Of a stretch of 10,613 bases of DNA, positions 1 through 5,425 are shown piece after piece (positions within the stretch are counted from its first letter, which is position 1; the number at the start of each line of letters is the position of its first letter). Below the pieces are notes generated by a model. It was given only the letters and a program-made list of their open reading frames with translations. It was not told the origin of the DNA and made no database searches. The stretch covers positions 1 to 10,613 of the forward strand of contig JBBRCF010000118.1 in the NCBI GenBank assembly GCA_038205135.1. Direction: 5' to 3'. The stretch is from UBA9554 sp038205135 (GTDB lineage Bacteria; Pseudomonadota; Alphaproteobacteria; Rhodobacterales; Rhodobacteraceae). Position numbers and translations under genes: made by a program.

Positions 1-512
1 CGGCCGGCGGCAGCGGCGGCGTTGTCTGGCAGGCCGGGCACGCGCACCGCGGTCGGCGGCAGGTTGGCGAACACCTCGATCAGACGGGCATCGTTTTCGG
101 ACAGGGCCAGCACGAAGGCATGCTGCGGAAAGGCCATGGCCCGCAGCAGCGGCTTGAGGAAAAACCGGTCGGACACTTCGACCGTTTCGGTCACATCGGT
201 CGCCAGCCGGAACGTGCGCAGGCTGTCAGGGGTGGCCAGAACCGCAAGGCTGTGCGCCTGCAGTCGCCAGAATTCATCATCCGCGGCCAGTGTATCCAGC
301 GCATCCTCCAGTTCCGTCCGACGCCGCTTGTCAAAGCCTGCGGCATCAAGCTGCGTCAGTGCTGTCCGGGTCAGATTGCCGAACAGGATGCGGCTGGCGC
401 CCACATGTTGGGTCTGCGGCGTTGTCGGCAGATAGATCGACACACAGGCATCGGCGCGGTTCTCGATCAGCGCCCGGATTTCGGGGCGGGTGGGGATATC
501 GACATAAAGCAT
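1..512 (-). CDS. baeRF (bacterial eRF1-like) domain protein, 3' end cut by window edge
   Basis: The frame is open from ATG at 512 down to base 1, giving 170 residues with the C-terminus outside the window. The start is supported by an AAGGA ribosome binding site at the usual distance upstream. The protein opens with MLYVDIPTRPEIRAL, then SIYLPTTP near residue 26, and carries AFPQHAFVLALSEN near residue 128. I recognise this layout from the bacterial archaeo-eukaryotic release-factor-like (baeRF) proteins; I cannot settle which numbered subfamily (3 or 11 are candidates). Members resemble domains of eRF1/Pelota and are thought to act at ribosomes under stress, but their reaction is not established. 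The gene diverges from the DUF3775 gene, and a FNR-type promoter is proposed between them. The Ala-rich stretch at the left edge is the last part visible. The family call is good; the function is open. Confidence 0.75.
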   Translation of the reverse strand, partial: MLYVDIPTRPEIRALIENRADACVSIYLPTTPQTQHVGASRILFGNLTRTALTQLDAAGFDKRRRTELEDALDTLAADDEFWRLQAHSLAVLATPDSLRTFRLATDVTETVEVSDRFFLKPLLRAMAFPQHAFVLALSENDARLIEVFANLPPTAVRVPGLPDNAAAAAG

Positions 513-593
513 GGATCGTCCTTTCGGGAAACTGGCCGGGTCGGTTCAGTGCTGTGTTCGTGATTGCGAAAAATGCGTCGCTTCCACTCCGGA

Positions 594-642
594 CTTTTCG
601 ATCATAGGCCAGCGGTGCTGCCCCAGAGTTGATCCAGATCAG
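594..642 (-). promoter_or_regulatory. Predicted class II FNR/FnrL-dependent promoter of the baeRF gene
   Basis: TTGATCCAGATCAG at 629-642 matches the FNR consensus TTGAT-N4-ATCAA at 9 of 10 positions. Reading leftward, TATGAT (complement of 601-606) matches the -10 hexamer at 5 of 6. If this is the -10, transcription starts near 594 and the box centre (635.5) falls at -41.5, the classical class II FNR position. The leader would be about 82 nt. The geometry is seen in the sequence; oxygen control is inferred. Confidence 0.6.
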
Positions 643-685
643 GCCAACGGCCCCGAAACCCGGCAGCCGATGCGGGCGCGGCATC

Positions 686-733
686 CTGATCGGTATCAAT
701 GCGGGGTAAGGCGCGCCTGCTATCCTGAAGCCT
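686..733 (+). promoter_or_regulatory. Predicted class II FNR/FnrL-dependent promoter of the DUF3775 gene
   Basis: CTGATCGGTATCAA at 686-699 matches TTGAT-N4-ATCAA at 9 of 10 positions. Reading rightward, TATCCT at 721-726 is a 4/6 -10 hexamer, placing the start of transcription near 733 and the box centre at about -40.5. That would leave a short leader of about 20 nt carrying the AGGAG ribosome binding site. The -10 is weaker than that of the opposite promoter, so confidence is lower. Confidence 0.5.
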
Positions 734-741
734 TTATGAAC

Positions 742-746
742 AGGAG
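742..746 (+). promoter_or_regulatory. Ribosome binding site that decides the DUF3775 start
   Basis: AGGAG ends directly against the ATG at 747, which is too close to serve it, but lies 6 nt before the in-frame ATG at 753. The downstream ATG is therefore the likely start. Confidence 0.7.
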
Positions 747-752
747 ATGCCG

Positions 753-1145
753 ATGGCTGCGCTTCCCTTTGATACGGCCCGGATCGAGGAACTCGTGCTG
801 CGGTTCAACGCGGTGATGGCCAAGGAGGGGACAGTCATGCCCGACCTTGGCGGCAATGCCTCTGATGACGAGGTGGCAGTAACTCTGCAGGAAACCGACG
901 GCGATCTGACCCGCGACGAGATCACCCAAGACATCGAGAGCATGAATGACGAACAGAAGGACGCTCTGGTCGCTTTGTTCTGGATCGGTCGCGGCGATGC
1001 CGAACCGATGGAATGGGAAACCACCAAAGCACTCGCGCGGCAACAACACGAAGGGCTGGTCAGCCGCTATCTGCTGGGCAAACCCATGGTCGGCGAATAT
1101 CTGACCGAAGGTCTGGAAAAGATGCTGGAACATGGCGTCGACTGA
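753..1145 (+). CDS. DUF3775 family protein
   Basis: The frame encodes a 130-residue acidic soluble protein when started at the ATG at 753, chosen for its AGGAG at 6 nt. There is no signal peptide or membrane segment. The centre and C-terminus carry the pattern I associate with DUF3775: an acidic helix with NDEQKDALVALFWIGRGD around residues 66-83, then a segment with ARQQH, and a closing motif near YLLGKPMVGEYLTEGLE. The biochemical role of DUF3775 is unknown; members are small proteins common in alphaproteobacteria. The gene is divergent from the baeRF gene and shares its regulatory region with two FNR-like boxes, suggesting joint control with stress or low-oxygen functions. The DUF2254 gene begins 199 bp downstream, so it may have its own promoter. 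Confidence 0.8.
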   Translation: MAALPFDTARIEELVLRFNAVMAKEGTVMPDLGGNASDDEVAVTLQETDGDLTRDEITQDIESMNDEQKDALVALFWIGRGDAEPMEWETTKALARQQHEGLVSRYLLGKPMVGEYLTEGLEKMLEHGVD

Positions 1146-1332
1146 CCGGGACGGCCGCCCGCTCCATGACGTGACTTTGAACCCGTCGGCGGCATTTGGA
1201 CCCGGTTGCCCTTCGTCGATCGTGAAATGACCGTCGCCGTTGTCGCGGCCGGGCCCTGACCCTGTGCCTTGCCGCCAGCAGCCGTTCTGCAGATACCCAT
1301 CCGCCCAATGGGCTGACCAGACGCTACCTACC

Positions 1333-1338
1333 AAGGAG
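1333..1338 (+). promoter_or_regulatory. Ribosome binding site that decides the DUF2254 start
   Basis: AAGGAG sits 6 nt before the ATG at 1345. The same frame is open back to an ATG at 1240, but that start has no comparable site and would add a non-hydrophobic, Pro/Gln-rich extension foreign to the family. Confidence 0.75.
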
Positions 1339-1344
1339 TTTTCC

Positions 1345-2730
1345 ATGGCCGCTTCTTTTTCGATAACCCGGGTCACTGCGCTGTGGGACCGCCTGAATTC
1401 CAGCTTCTGGTTCGTGCCTGCCGTCATGTCGGTGGCAGCAGTGCTGCTGTCGTTTGCGCTGATCGAGGTCGATGCCCTGCGCAGCGAAAACAACACGGAC
1501 GACACAAACGCGATTTACGCATTTGGGCCAGAAGGGGCGCGGGCGATCCTGTCGGTGATCGCGAGTTCGATGATCACGGTCGCCAGCCTGATCTTTTCGA
1601 TCACCATGCTGTCGCTGCAACTGGCGTCGTCACAGTTCGGGCCGCGGGTTCTGGGCAATTTCATGCGCGATCGCAGCAACCAGATCGTGCTGGGAACCTT
1701 CATCTCGACGTTTCTGTATTGCCTGTTCGTGCTGCGGTCCGTGCGCGGCCAGGAGGGGGCCAGTTTCGTTCCGAACCTTTCGGTGGCGTTCGGCATCCTG
1801 ATGGCCGCCGCCAGTGTCGCGGTCCTGATCTATTTCATCCACCACATCGCAACGTCGATCCGGGTCGAAACCTTGCTGGAAAAACTCGCGGAGGACGGCA
1901 GCGTCGCCGTGGACCGGTTGTTTCCCGAACATCTGGGCCACGGGCCGGGACCGGACGCCGCCGACACCGTGATGCGCGCGCTGTTGCCGGACAAGTTTGA
2001 TGATACGGCCAGACAGATTGCGGCCGATTCCAGCGGCTATGTCCAGAACATCGGTGTTGAGGTGCTGATGCGACTGGCGACCGAACACGATCTTGTTCTG
2101 CGGATCGAAGCGCCCCCGGGCCGGTTCGTCGCGGACGGGGCCTGTGTGATCATGGCCAGTCCGGGCGACCGGGTGTCGGACGAAATCGCCCGGGATCTGC
2201 GCGGGGCGGTTGTAATCGGGCGGGAACGGACATCCCATCAGGATCTTGATTTCGCCATCCGCCGCATCGTCGAACTGGCGCAACGGTCGCTGTCGCCCGG
2301 CATCAACGATCCGACGACCGCGCTGTATTGCATTGACCGGCTGGGCGAAGTTCTGGGCCGGCTGGCGGGGCGGGACATGCCTTCGCCCATGCGCATGGAC
2401 GACAGCGGCCAATTGCGCGTGGTGACAGAAGTCATTCTATTTAATGATGTGGCCTGTCAGGCATTTGCGGCCATTGCGCGTTACGGCATCACCGACACGG
2501 ATGTCGTCGTCCGGATCGCCCGGACCCTTTCGGGGTTGGAAATGTCTGTTCCGCCTGCCGCGCGCCAAAGCATCGCAGAATTGCGGGACCAGATCCTGAA
2601 CGCAAGCAAAGCGTCCGCCGTTCTAGGAAATGACCGCGGTATCATCGCGGATTTACAAGGCGCTGCATCTGCGGCCCGGCAAAATCGCGGCCCGGAAAAT
2701 CAGCGGGGATGGGGACATGATCACTCATGA
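1345..2730 (+). CDS. DUF2254 family integral membrane protein
   Basis: The gene encodes a 461-residue protein predicted to lie in the inner membrane. Four hydrophobic segments lie in the first third, at roughly residues 22-40, 68-93, 114-132 and 146-168. They are followed by a soluble region of about 290 residues that is probably cytoplasmic. The signature SLSPGINDPTTALYCIDRLG in the C-terminal half is the hallmark by which I recognise DUF2254. The family is described only as a predicted membrane protein; no transport or enzymatic activity is established. Its length is close to the family norm. It lies between the DUF3775 gene and cbpA on the same strand, with 199 and 164 bp gaps, so it is probably a separate transcription unit. 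I found no FNR-like box immediately upstream. The annotation is firm for the family and silent on function. Confidence 0.85.
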   Translation: MAASFSITRVTALWDRLNSSFWFVPAVMSVAAVLLSFALIEVDALRSENNTDDTNAIYAFGPEGARAILSVIASSMITVASLIFSITMLSLQLASSQFGPRVLGNFMRDRSNQIVLGTFISTFLYCLFVLRSVRGQEGASFVPNLSVAFGILMAAASVAVLIYFIHHIATSIRVETLLEKLAEDGSVAVDRLFPEHLGHGPGPDAADTVMRALLPDKFDDTARQIAADSSGYVQNIGVEVLMRLATEHDLVLRIEAPPGRFVADGACVIMASPGDRVSDEIARDLRGAVVIGRERTSHQDLDFAIRRIVELAQRSLSPGINDPTTALYCIDRLGEVLGRLAGRDMPSPMRMDDSGQLRVVTEVILFNDVACQAFAAIARYGITDTDVVVRIARTLSGLEMSVPPAARQSIAELRDQILNASKASAVLGNDRGIIADLQGAASAARQNRGPENQRGWGHDHS

Positions 2731-2757
2731 TCCTGTCGCACAGTCTGACCTGCGCCT

Positions 2758-2776
2758 CCCGCCCGCGTGGGGCGGG
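2758..2776 (+). terminator. GC-rich hairpin after the DUF2254 gene
   Basis: CCCGCCC (2758-2764) pairs perfectly with GGGCGGG (2770-2776) around a 5-nt loop, 28 bp after the stop codon. There is no run of T after the stem, so this is at best a weak intrinsic terminator or an mRNA 3'-end stabilising hairpin. Confidence 0.4.
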
Positions 2777-2816
2777 TAAATGAGGCGATGCGGCCACCTT
2801 CTGGTATTTTGCCGAC

Positions 2817-2830
2817 TTAATGTGGATCAA
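2817..2830 (+). promoter_or_regulatory. FNR/FnrL-type box upstream of cbpA
   Basis: TTAATGTGGATCAA matches TTGAT-N4-ATCAA at 9 of 10 positions and lies 64 bp upstream of the chosen cbpA start. Class II spacing would put the -10 at 2853-2858 (GAAAAG), which is a poor hexamer, so the exact promoter is not resolved. The box overlaps the ATG at 2820 that would otherwise extend the gene, another argument for the downstream start. Confidence 0.5.
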
Positions 2831-2894
2831 TGCAAAGGCCGGCTTTTGGCGTGAAAAGTCCATGGACGCATACCAGAATCCGGTTGAGGACAAG

Positions 2895-3848
2895 ATGAGT
2901 GATGACCCCTATGCCGATCTTGGCCTGACGAAAACCGCCTCGGCCGAGGATATCAAGAAGGCCTACCGCAAACTGGTGCGCACAAGCCACCCGGACCTGC
3001 ATCCCGACGACCCCGGTGCCGAGGCCCGGTTCAAGTCGATCGCTGCCGCCCATGACCTGCTGAAAGACCCCGAAACCCGCGCGCGTTTCGATGCCGGCGA
3101 AATCGACGCCACCGGGGCCGAACGACCGGATCGCAGGTATTATCGCGATTTTGCCGATGCGCCCGGCAACCCCTATCAGCAGCGCCGCGGATTTGACGCC
3201 GGCGGTGATCCGGACGATTTCTTTGCCGAATTTCTGCGGCAGCAGGCGCGCGGCGGGGCCGAACGGGGGCCGCAGGGTTTTGGCGATCGCGGTTTCACGG
3301 CGCCCGGGGCCGATCTGCGCTATACGATGGAGTTGCCGTTTCTGGATGCGGCGCGCGGGGCCAAGACCCGGATCACCTTGCCGGGTGGTGGCATGCTGGA
3401 TGTGCAGATCCCGCAGGGCACCGTCGACGGTCAGACGCTGCGGCTGCGCGGCAAGGGAGCGCCGGGCTATGGTGGCGGGCCGCCCGGGGACGCGCTGGTC
3501 ACCATGACGGTCCATCCGCATCCCGTGTTCCGCCGCGACGGCGACGACATCCTGATCACCTTGCCGATCACGATCGACGAGGCGATTCTGGGCGCCAAGG
3601 TGCCGGTGCCCACCATCGACGGCACCGTCAGCCTGTCGATTCCTTCAGGTGCCAGCAGCGGACGCATTCTGCGGCTGAGGGGGCGCGGCGTGAGGCGCGG
3701 CAAATCCGAACCCGGTGACCAGCGGGTCGAACTGAAGATCATGATGCCGGCCAGGGTCGATGATCCCCTGCGATCGTTCATGAAAACATGGCAGGAAACC
3801 AATGCTTATGACCCGCGCGCGGGATTGTTCGAAGAGGTGGCGAAATGA
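2895..3848 (+). CDS. cbpA: CbpA-like J-domain co-chaperone (type II DnaJ homologue)
   Basis: The gene encodes a 317-residue cytoplasmic DnaJ-family protein that should stimulate the ATPase of DnaK. The J domain occupies about residues 5-70, with the invariant HPD at 32-34. A Gly/Asp/Phe-rich linker follows, then the two-lobed substrate-binding C-terminal region, which contains ITLPGGGMLDVQIPQGT and LRLRGKGAPGYGGG. There is no CxxCxGxG zinc-finger region, which separates it from DnaJ and fits CbpA (about 306 residues in E. coli). The ATG at 2895 is chosen because GAGGA ends 4 nt upstream and the J domain starts immediately. In-frame ATGs at 2820 and 2862 add unconserved residues, and the first overlaps a FNR-like box. 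The stop overlaps the start of cbpM by 4 bp, the arrangement expected for cbpA-cbpM. Confidence 0.88.
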   Translation: MSDDPYADLGLTKTASAEDIKKAYRKLVRTSHPDLHPDDPGAEARFKSIAAAHDLLKDPETRARFDAGEIDATGAERPDRRYYRDFADAPGNPYQQRRGFDAGGDPDDFFAEFLRQQARGGAERGPQGFGDRGFTAPGADLRYTMELPFLDAARGAKTRITLPGGGMLDVQIPQGTVDGQTLRLRGKGAPGYGGGPPGDALVTMTVHPHPVFRRDGDDILITLPITIDEAILGAKVPVPTIDGTVSLSIPSGASSGRILRLRGRGVRRGKSEPGDQRVELKIMMPARVDDPLRSFMKTWQETNAYDPRAGLFEEVAK

Positions 3849-4174
3849 CGGATCATTTCACGGAAGACGACGTTCTCGCGGCGATCCCGCGTCTGACGCG
3901 GGTCCAGCTTTTCACCTTTCTGGAGGCAAGGATCGTCGTGCCGTTTCACACCGAAACCGGTCTGGTCTATCGGCCGGTCGACATTGCCCGGATGGAACTG
4001 CTGTGTGACCTGACAGAGGATCTGGAGCTTGGCGCGGATAGTCTCAGCGTCGTGATGTCGTTGATCGACCAACTGCACACGGCGCGGCGCGACCTGCGGG
4101 TGATCATCAACGCCATAGCGGTACAGCCGCCAGAGGTGAAAGCAAGGATCGCGGCCACTGTGAACGGTGCGTGA
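3845..4174 (+). CDS. cbpM: CbpM-like chaperone modulator
   Basis: The gene encodes a 109-residue protein beginning in an ATGA overlap with the cbpA stop. It has the features of CbpM/MerR-like modulators: a short helical N-terminal part (DDVLAAIPRLTRVQLFTFLE), a central segment RPVDIARMELLCDLTEDLEL resembling a MerR-type helix-turn-helix, and a C-terminal helix (SVVMSLIDQLHTARRDLR). In E. coli CbpM binds the J domain of CbpA and blocks its interaction with DnaK; the same role is inferred here from position and family. Translational coupling through the overlap would keep the chaperone and its inhibitor in step. E. coli CbpM is about 101 residues, so the length fits. The alternative, a DNA-binding regulator, is less likely given the partner gene. 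Confidence 0.82.
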   Translation: MTDHFTEDDVLAAIPRLTRVQLFTFLEARIVVPFHTETGLVYRPVDIARMELLCDLTEDLELGADSLSVVMSLIDQLHTARRDLRVIINAIAVQPPEVKARIAATVNGA

Positions 4175-4185
4175 CTGTTGCAACG

Positions 4186-4282
4186 GCCGGGCCTGACGCA
4201 GTCACCGCCGGGCCTGACAGAAACGCAAATCAGATCCGGTGCAAAGGGCGTCCCGTCGGGCCGCTGTTGGGGTGCAGGCCCG
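4186..4282. repeat. Short direct and inverted repeats downstream of cbpM
   Basis: GCCGGGCCTGAC occurs twice, at 4186-4197 and 4207-4218. Its core CGGGCCTG is repeated in inverted form (CAGGCCCG) at 4275-4282, so either copy could pair across the intergenic gap. GTGACTG (4171-4177) also pairs with CAGTCAC (4199-4205). No T run follows. The region may hold a transcript end or simply be low-complexity GC-rich DNA. Confidence 0.35.
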
Positions 4283-4283
4283 C

Positions 4284-4312
4284 TTGCCATGATGCGCGGG
4301 GGGCGGTATCGT
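4284..4312 (+). promoter_or_regulatory. Possible sigma-70-like promoter for the first isochorismatase-fold gene
   Basis: TTGCCA (4284-4289, 5/6 to the -35 consensus) is followed after 17 bp by TATCGT (4307-4312, 4/6 to the -10). Transcription would begin near 4319, inside the proposed operator and about 19 nt before the first ATG. Prediction by eye only. Confidence 0.35.
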
Positions 4313-4326
4313 CAACTGTCAACAAT
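4308..4326 (+). promoter_or_regulatory. Proposed operator, copy 1 of an identical 19-bp element
   Basis: ATCGTCAACTGTCAACAAT occurs here and again, without mismatch, at 6367-6385, in each case just upstream of an isochorismatase-fold gene. It contains the direct repeat GTCAAC-T-GTCAAC and loosely inverted ends (ATCGT and ACAAT). It overlaps the possible -10, as a repressor site would. A GntR-type regulator is one possibility, but no regulator gene lies in the window. Confidence 0.6.
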
Positions 4327-4337
4327 TCTGAACCAAG

Positions 4338-5027
4338 ATGGATCCCCTGATGGCCGATGCTCCCGCTGATTATGTAAAGGCCTTCATGTCCGACCACGTC
4401 GTCGATCCGGCCCGCGCGGCACTGGTGATCGTGGACATGCAATATGCCACCGGGCACCCCACCGGCCCCTTGGCGATGAAGATGGCCGCCGAAGGCACCG
4501 CCGCCACCACCGCCTGGCGATTTGCCCGCATCACCGATCTGGTGATCCCGAACAACCGCCGCCTGATCGATGCGATGCGCAAGGCTGGCGGGCAGGTGAT
4601 CTACATCACCATCGGGGCGGAAAAACCCGGCGCGCCGGATGCGCCGCGGCACATGCGCAAATTCTTTGCCGATTGCGGCAATCATCTGGGGTCGCACGCC
4701 CACCAGATCGTCGAAGAACTGGCCCCCGAACCGCAGGACCACATCGTCCGCAAGACGACCATCGGCGCGTTTGCCTCGACGAATATCGACCATCTGCTGC
4801 GTACGTTGGGGCGGCATGATCTGTATTTCACCGGTGTTTCGACCAACATGTGCGTCGATACCACGGCGCGCGAGGCCGCCGATCGCGGCTATGCCGTCAC
4901 CATGGTCGGCGATGCCTGCGCCACTACGCACGAAGACCTGCACAACGCGGCCCTGCGCAATTTCCAGCGATTCTTTGGCCGGGTGCGCGACACCGACGCC
5001 GTGCTGGCAGAACTCGCGCCCCGTTAG
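4338..5027 (+). CDS. Isochorismatase-fold cysteine hydrolase, ureidoacrylate amidohydrolase (RutB)-like
   Basis: The gene encodes a 229-residue cytoplasmic hydrolase of the isochorismatase-like superfamily, which usually cleaves an amide or carbamoyl bond. The Asp-Lys-Cys triad is visible: D33 in LVIVDMQ, K139 in VRKTTIGAF and C172 in GVSTNMCVDTTAREA. The C-terminal part (ALRNFQRFFGRVRDTDAVL) resembles the RutB group, which hydrolyses ureidoacrylate or peroxyureidoacrylate to release carbamate and ammonia; the true substrate is unknown. Neither possible start (4338 or the in-frame 4350) has a convincing ribosome binding site. I keep 4338, although 4350 is equally possible and makes the operator-to-start spacing more like that of the second gene. 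It ends 5 bp from the convergent NTF2-like gene and has its own copy of the shared operator. Confidence 0.83.
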   Translation: MDPLMADAPADYVKAFMSDHVVDPARAALVIVDMQYATGHPTGPLAMKMAAEGTAATTAWRFARITDLVIPNNRRLIDAMRKAGGQVIYITIGAEKPGAPDAPRHMRKFFADCGNHLGSHAHQIVEELAPEPQDHIVRKTTIGAFASTNIDHLLRTLGRHDLYFTGVSTNMCVDTTAREAADRGYAVTMVGDACATTHEDLHNAALRNFQRFFGRVRDTDAVLAELAPR

Positions 5028-5032
5028 TGCGG

Positions 5033-5425
5033 TCAGGATTGCGGCGCAGGCTTCAACCGGTTTTCACCGGCCATGTAGACCGCGATATCCGCGAACAGAT
5101 CGCCGCGCAGGGTGAACACGTTGGCATTCGATTTGACCAGAACGCTGCCATCCACGCGGTTGTAGGTGACCTGAAACTGCGACGCGATCCGACCCGCAGC
5201 CGGATCGACGGTGTGGATGAACCGGTCATGCACCACCGCCCCGGGGCTTTGCCAGATATGGTCGAACATCGCGCCGATGGCCGCATGGCCGATCACGGCA
5301 TCGCCATGGGTTTCGACGTGGAACCGGCAATCGGGCGACATCACCGACAGGATCATCGCCCGGTCCCGCAGATCGACACCGCGAAAATACGTCTCGACCA
5401 TCTCGGCCATGTTTACGTCGGTCAT
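5033..5425 (-). CDS. NTF2-like / SnoaL-like protein
   Basis: The gene encodes a 130-residue protein whose ATG at 5425 overlaps the stop of the upstream deacetylase-like gene by 4 bp (ATGA). It shows the pattern of a SnoaL/NTF2-like alpha+beta barrel: an N-terminal helix (MVETYFRGVDLRD), then PDCRFHVETHG, the segment VIGHAAIGAMFDHIW, and paired strands with VVHDRFIHTVD and FQVTYNRVDGS. Proteins of this fold include isomerases, hydrolases and binding proteins, so the fold does not fix the reaction. A role as a small accessory enzyme or ligand-binding partner of the deacetylase-fold enzyme is inferred from the coupling. It lies tail-to-tail with the first isochorismatase-fold gene, with only 5 bp between the stops and no visible terminator there. 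Confidence 0.72.
   Translation of the reverse strand: MTDVNMAEMVETYFRGVDLRDRAMILSVMSPDCRFHVETHGDAVIGHAAIGAMFDHIWQSPGAVVHDRFIHTVDPAAGRIASQFQVTYNRVDGSVLVKSNANVFTLRGDLFADIAVYMAGENRLKPAPQS

Noticed and set aside
1..30. Triplet-like GC repeat at the left edge
   Set aside because: It is the Ala-rich coding stretch of the leftward baeRF gene, not a tandem repeat element.
1146..1344. Promoter or FNR-like box for the DUF2254 gene
   Set aside because: I looked for TTGAT-N4-ATCAA and for paired -35/-10 hexamers in this 199-bp gap and found nothing convincing. The small inverted repeat GCCCAATGGGC (1303-1313) is too short to call.
720..1505. Leftward open frame of 261 codons opposite the DUF3775 gene and the DUF2254 start
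   Set aside because: It lacks a recognisable domain and mirrors rightward genes with strong ribosome binding sites and family motifs; a high-GC antisense shadow.
1630..2412. Leftward open frame of 260 codons inside the DUF2254 gene
   Set aside because: The rightward frame has membrane segments and the DUF2254 signature; the antisense product is Arg/His/Pro-rich with no domain.
2817..3521. Leftward open frame of 234 codons opposite cbpA
   Set aside because: The J domain and HPD motif are on the plus strand; the antisense frame has no family resemblance.
4230..4943. Leftward open frame of 237 codons opposite the first isochorismatase-fold gene
   Set aside because: The complete catalytic triad is encoded on the plus strand; the shadow frame is low-complexity Gly/Arg/His.
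5028..5032. Bidirectional terminator between the convergent genes
   Set aside because: Only 5 bp separate the stop codons and no hairpin with a T run is visible there.
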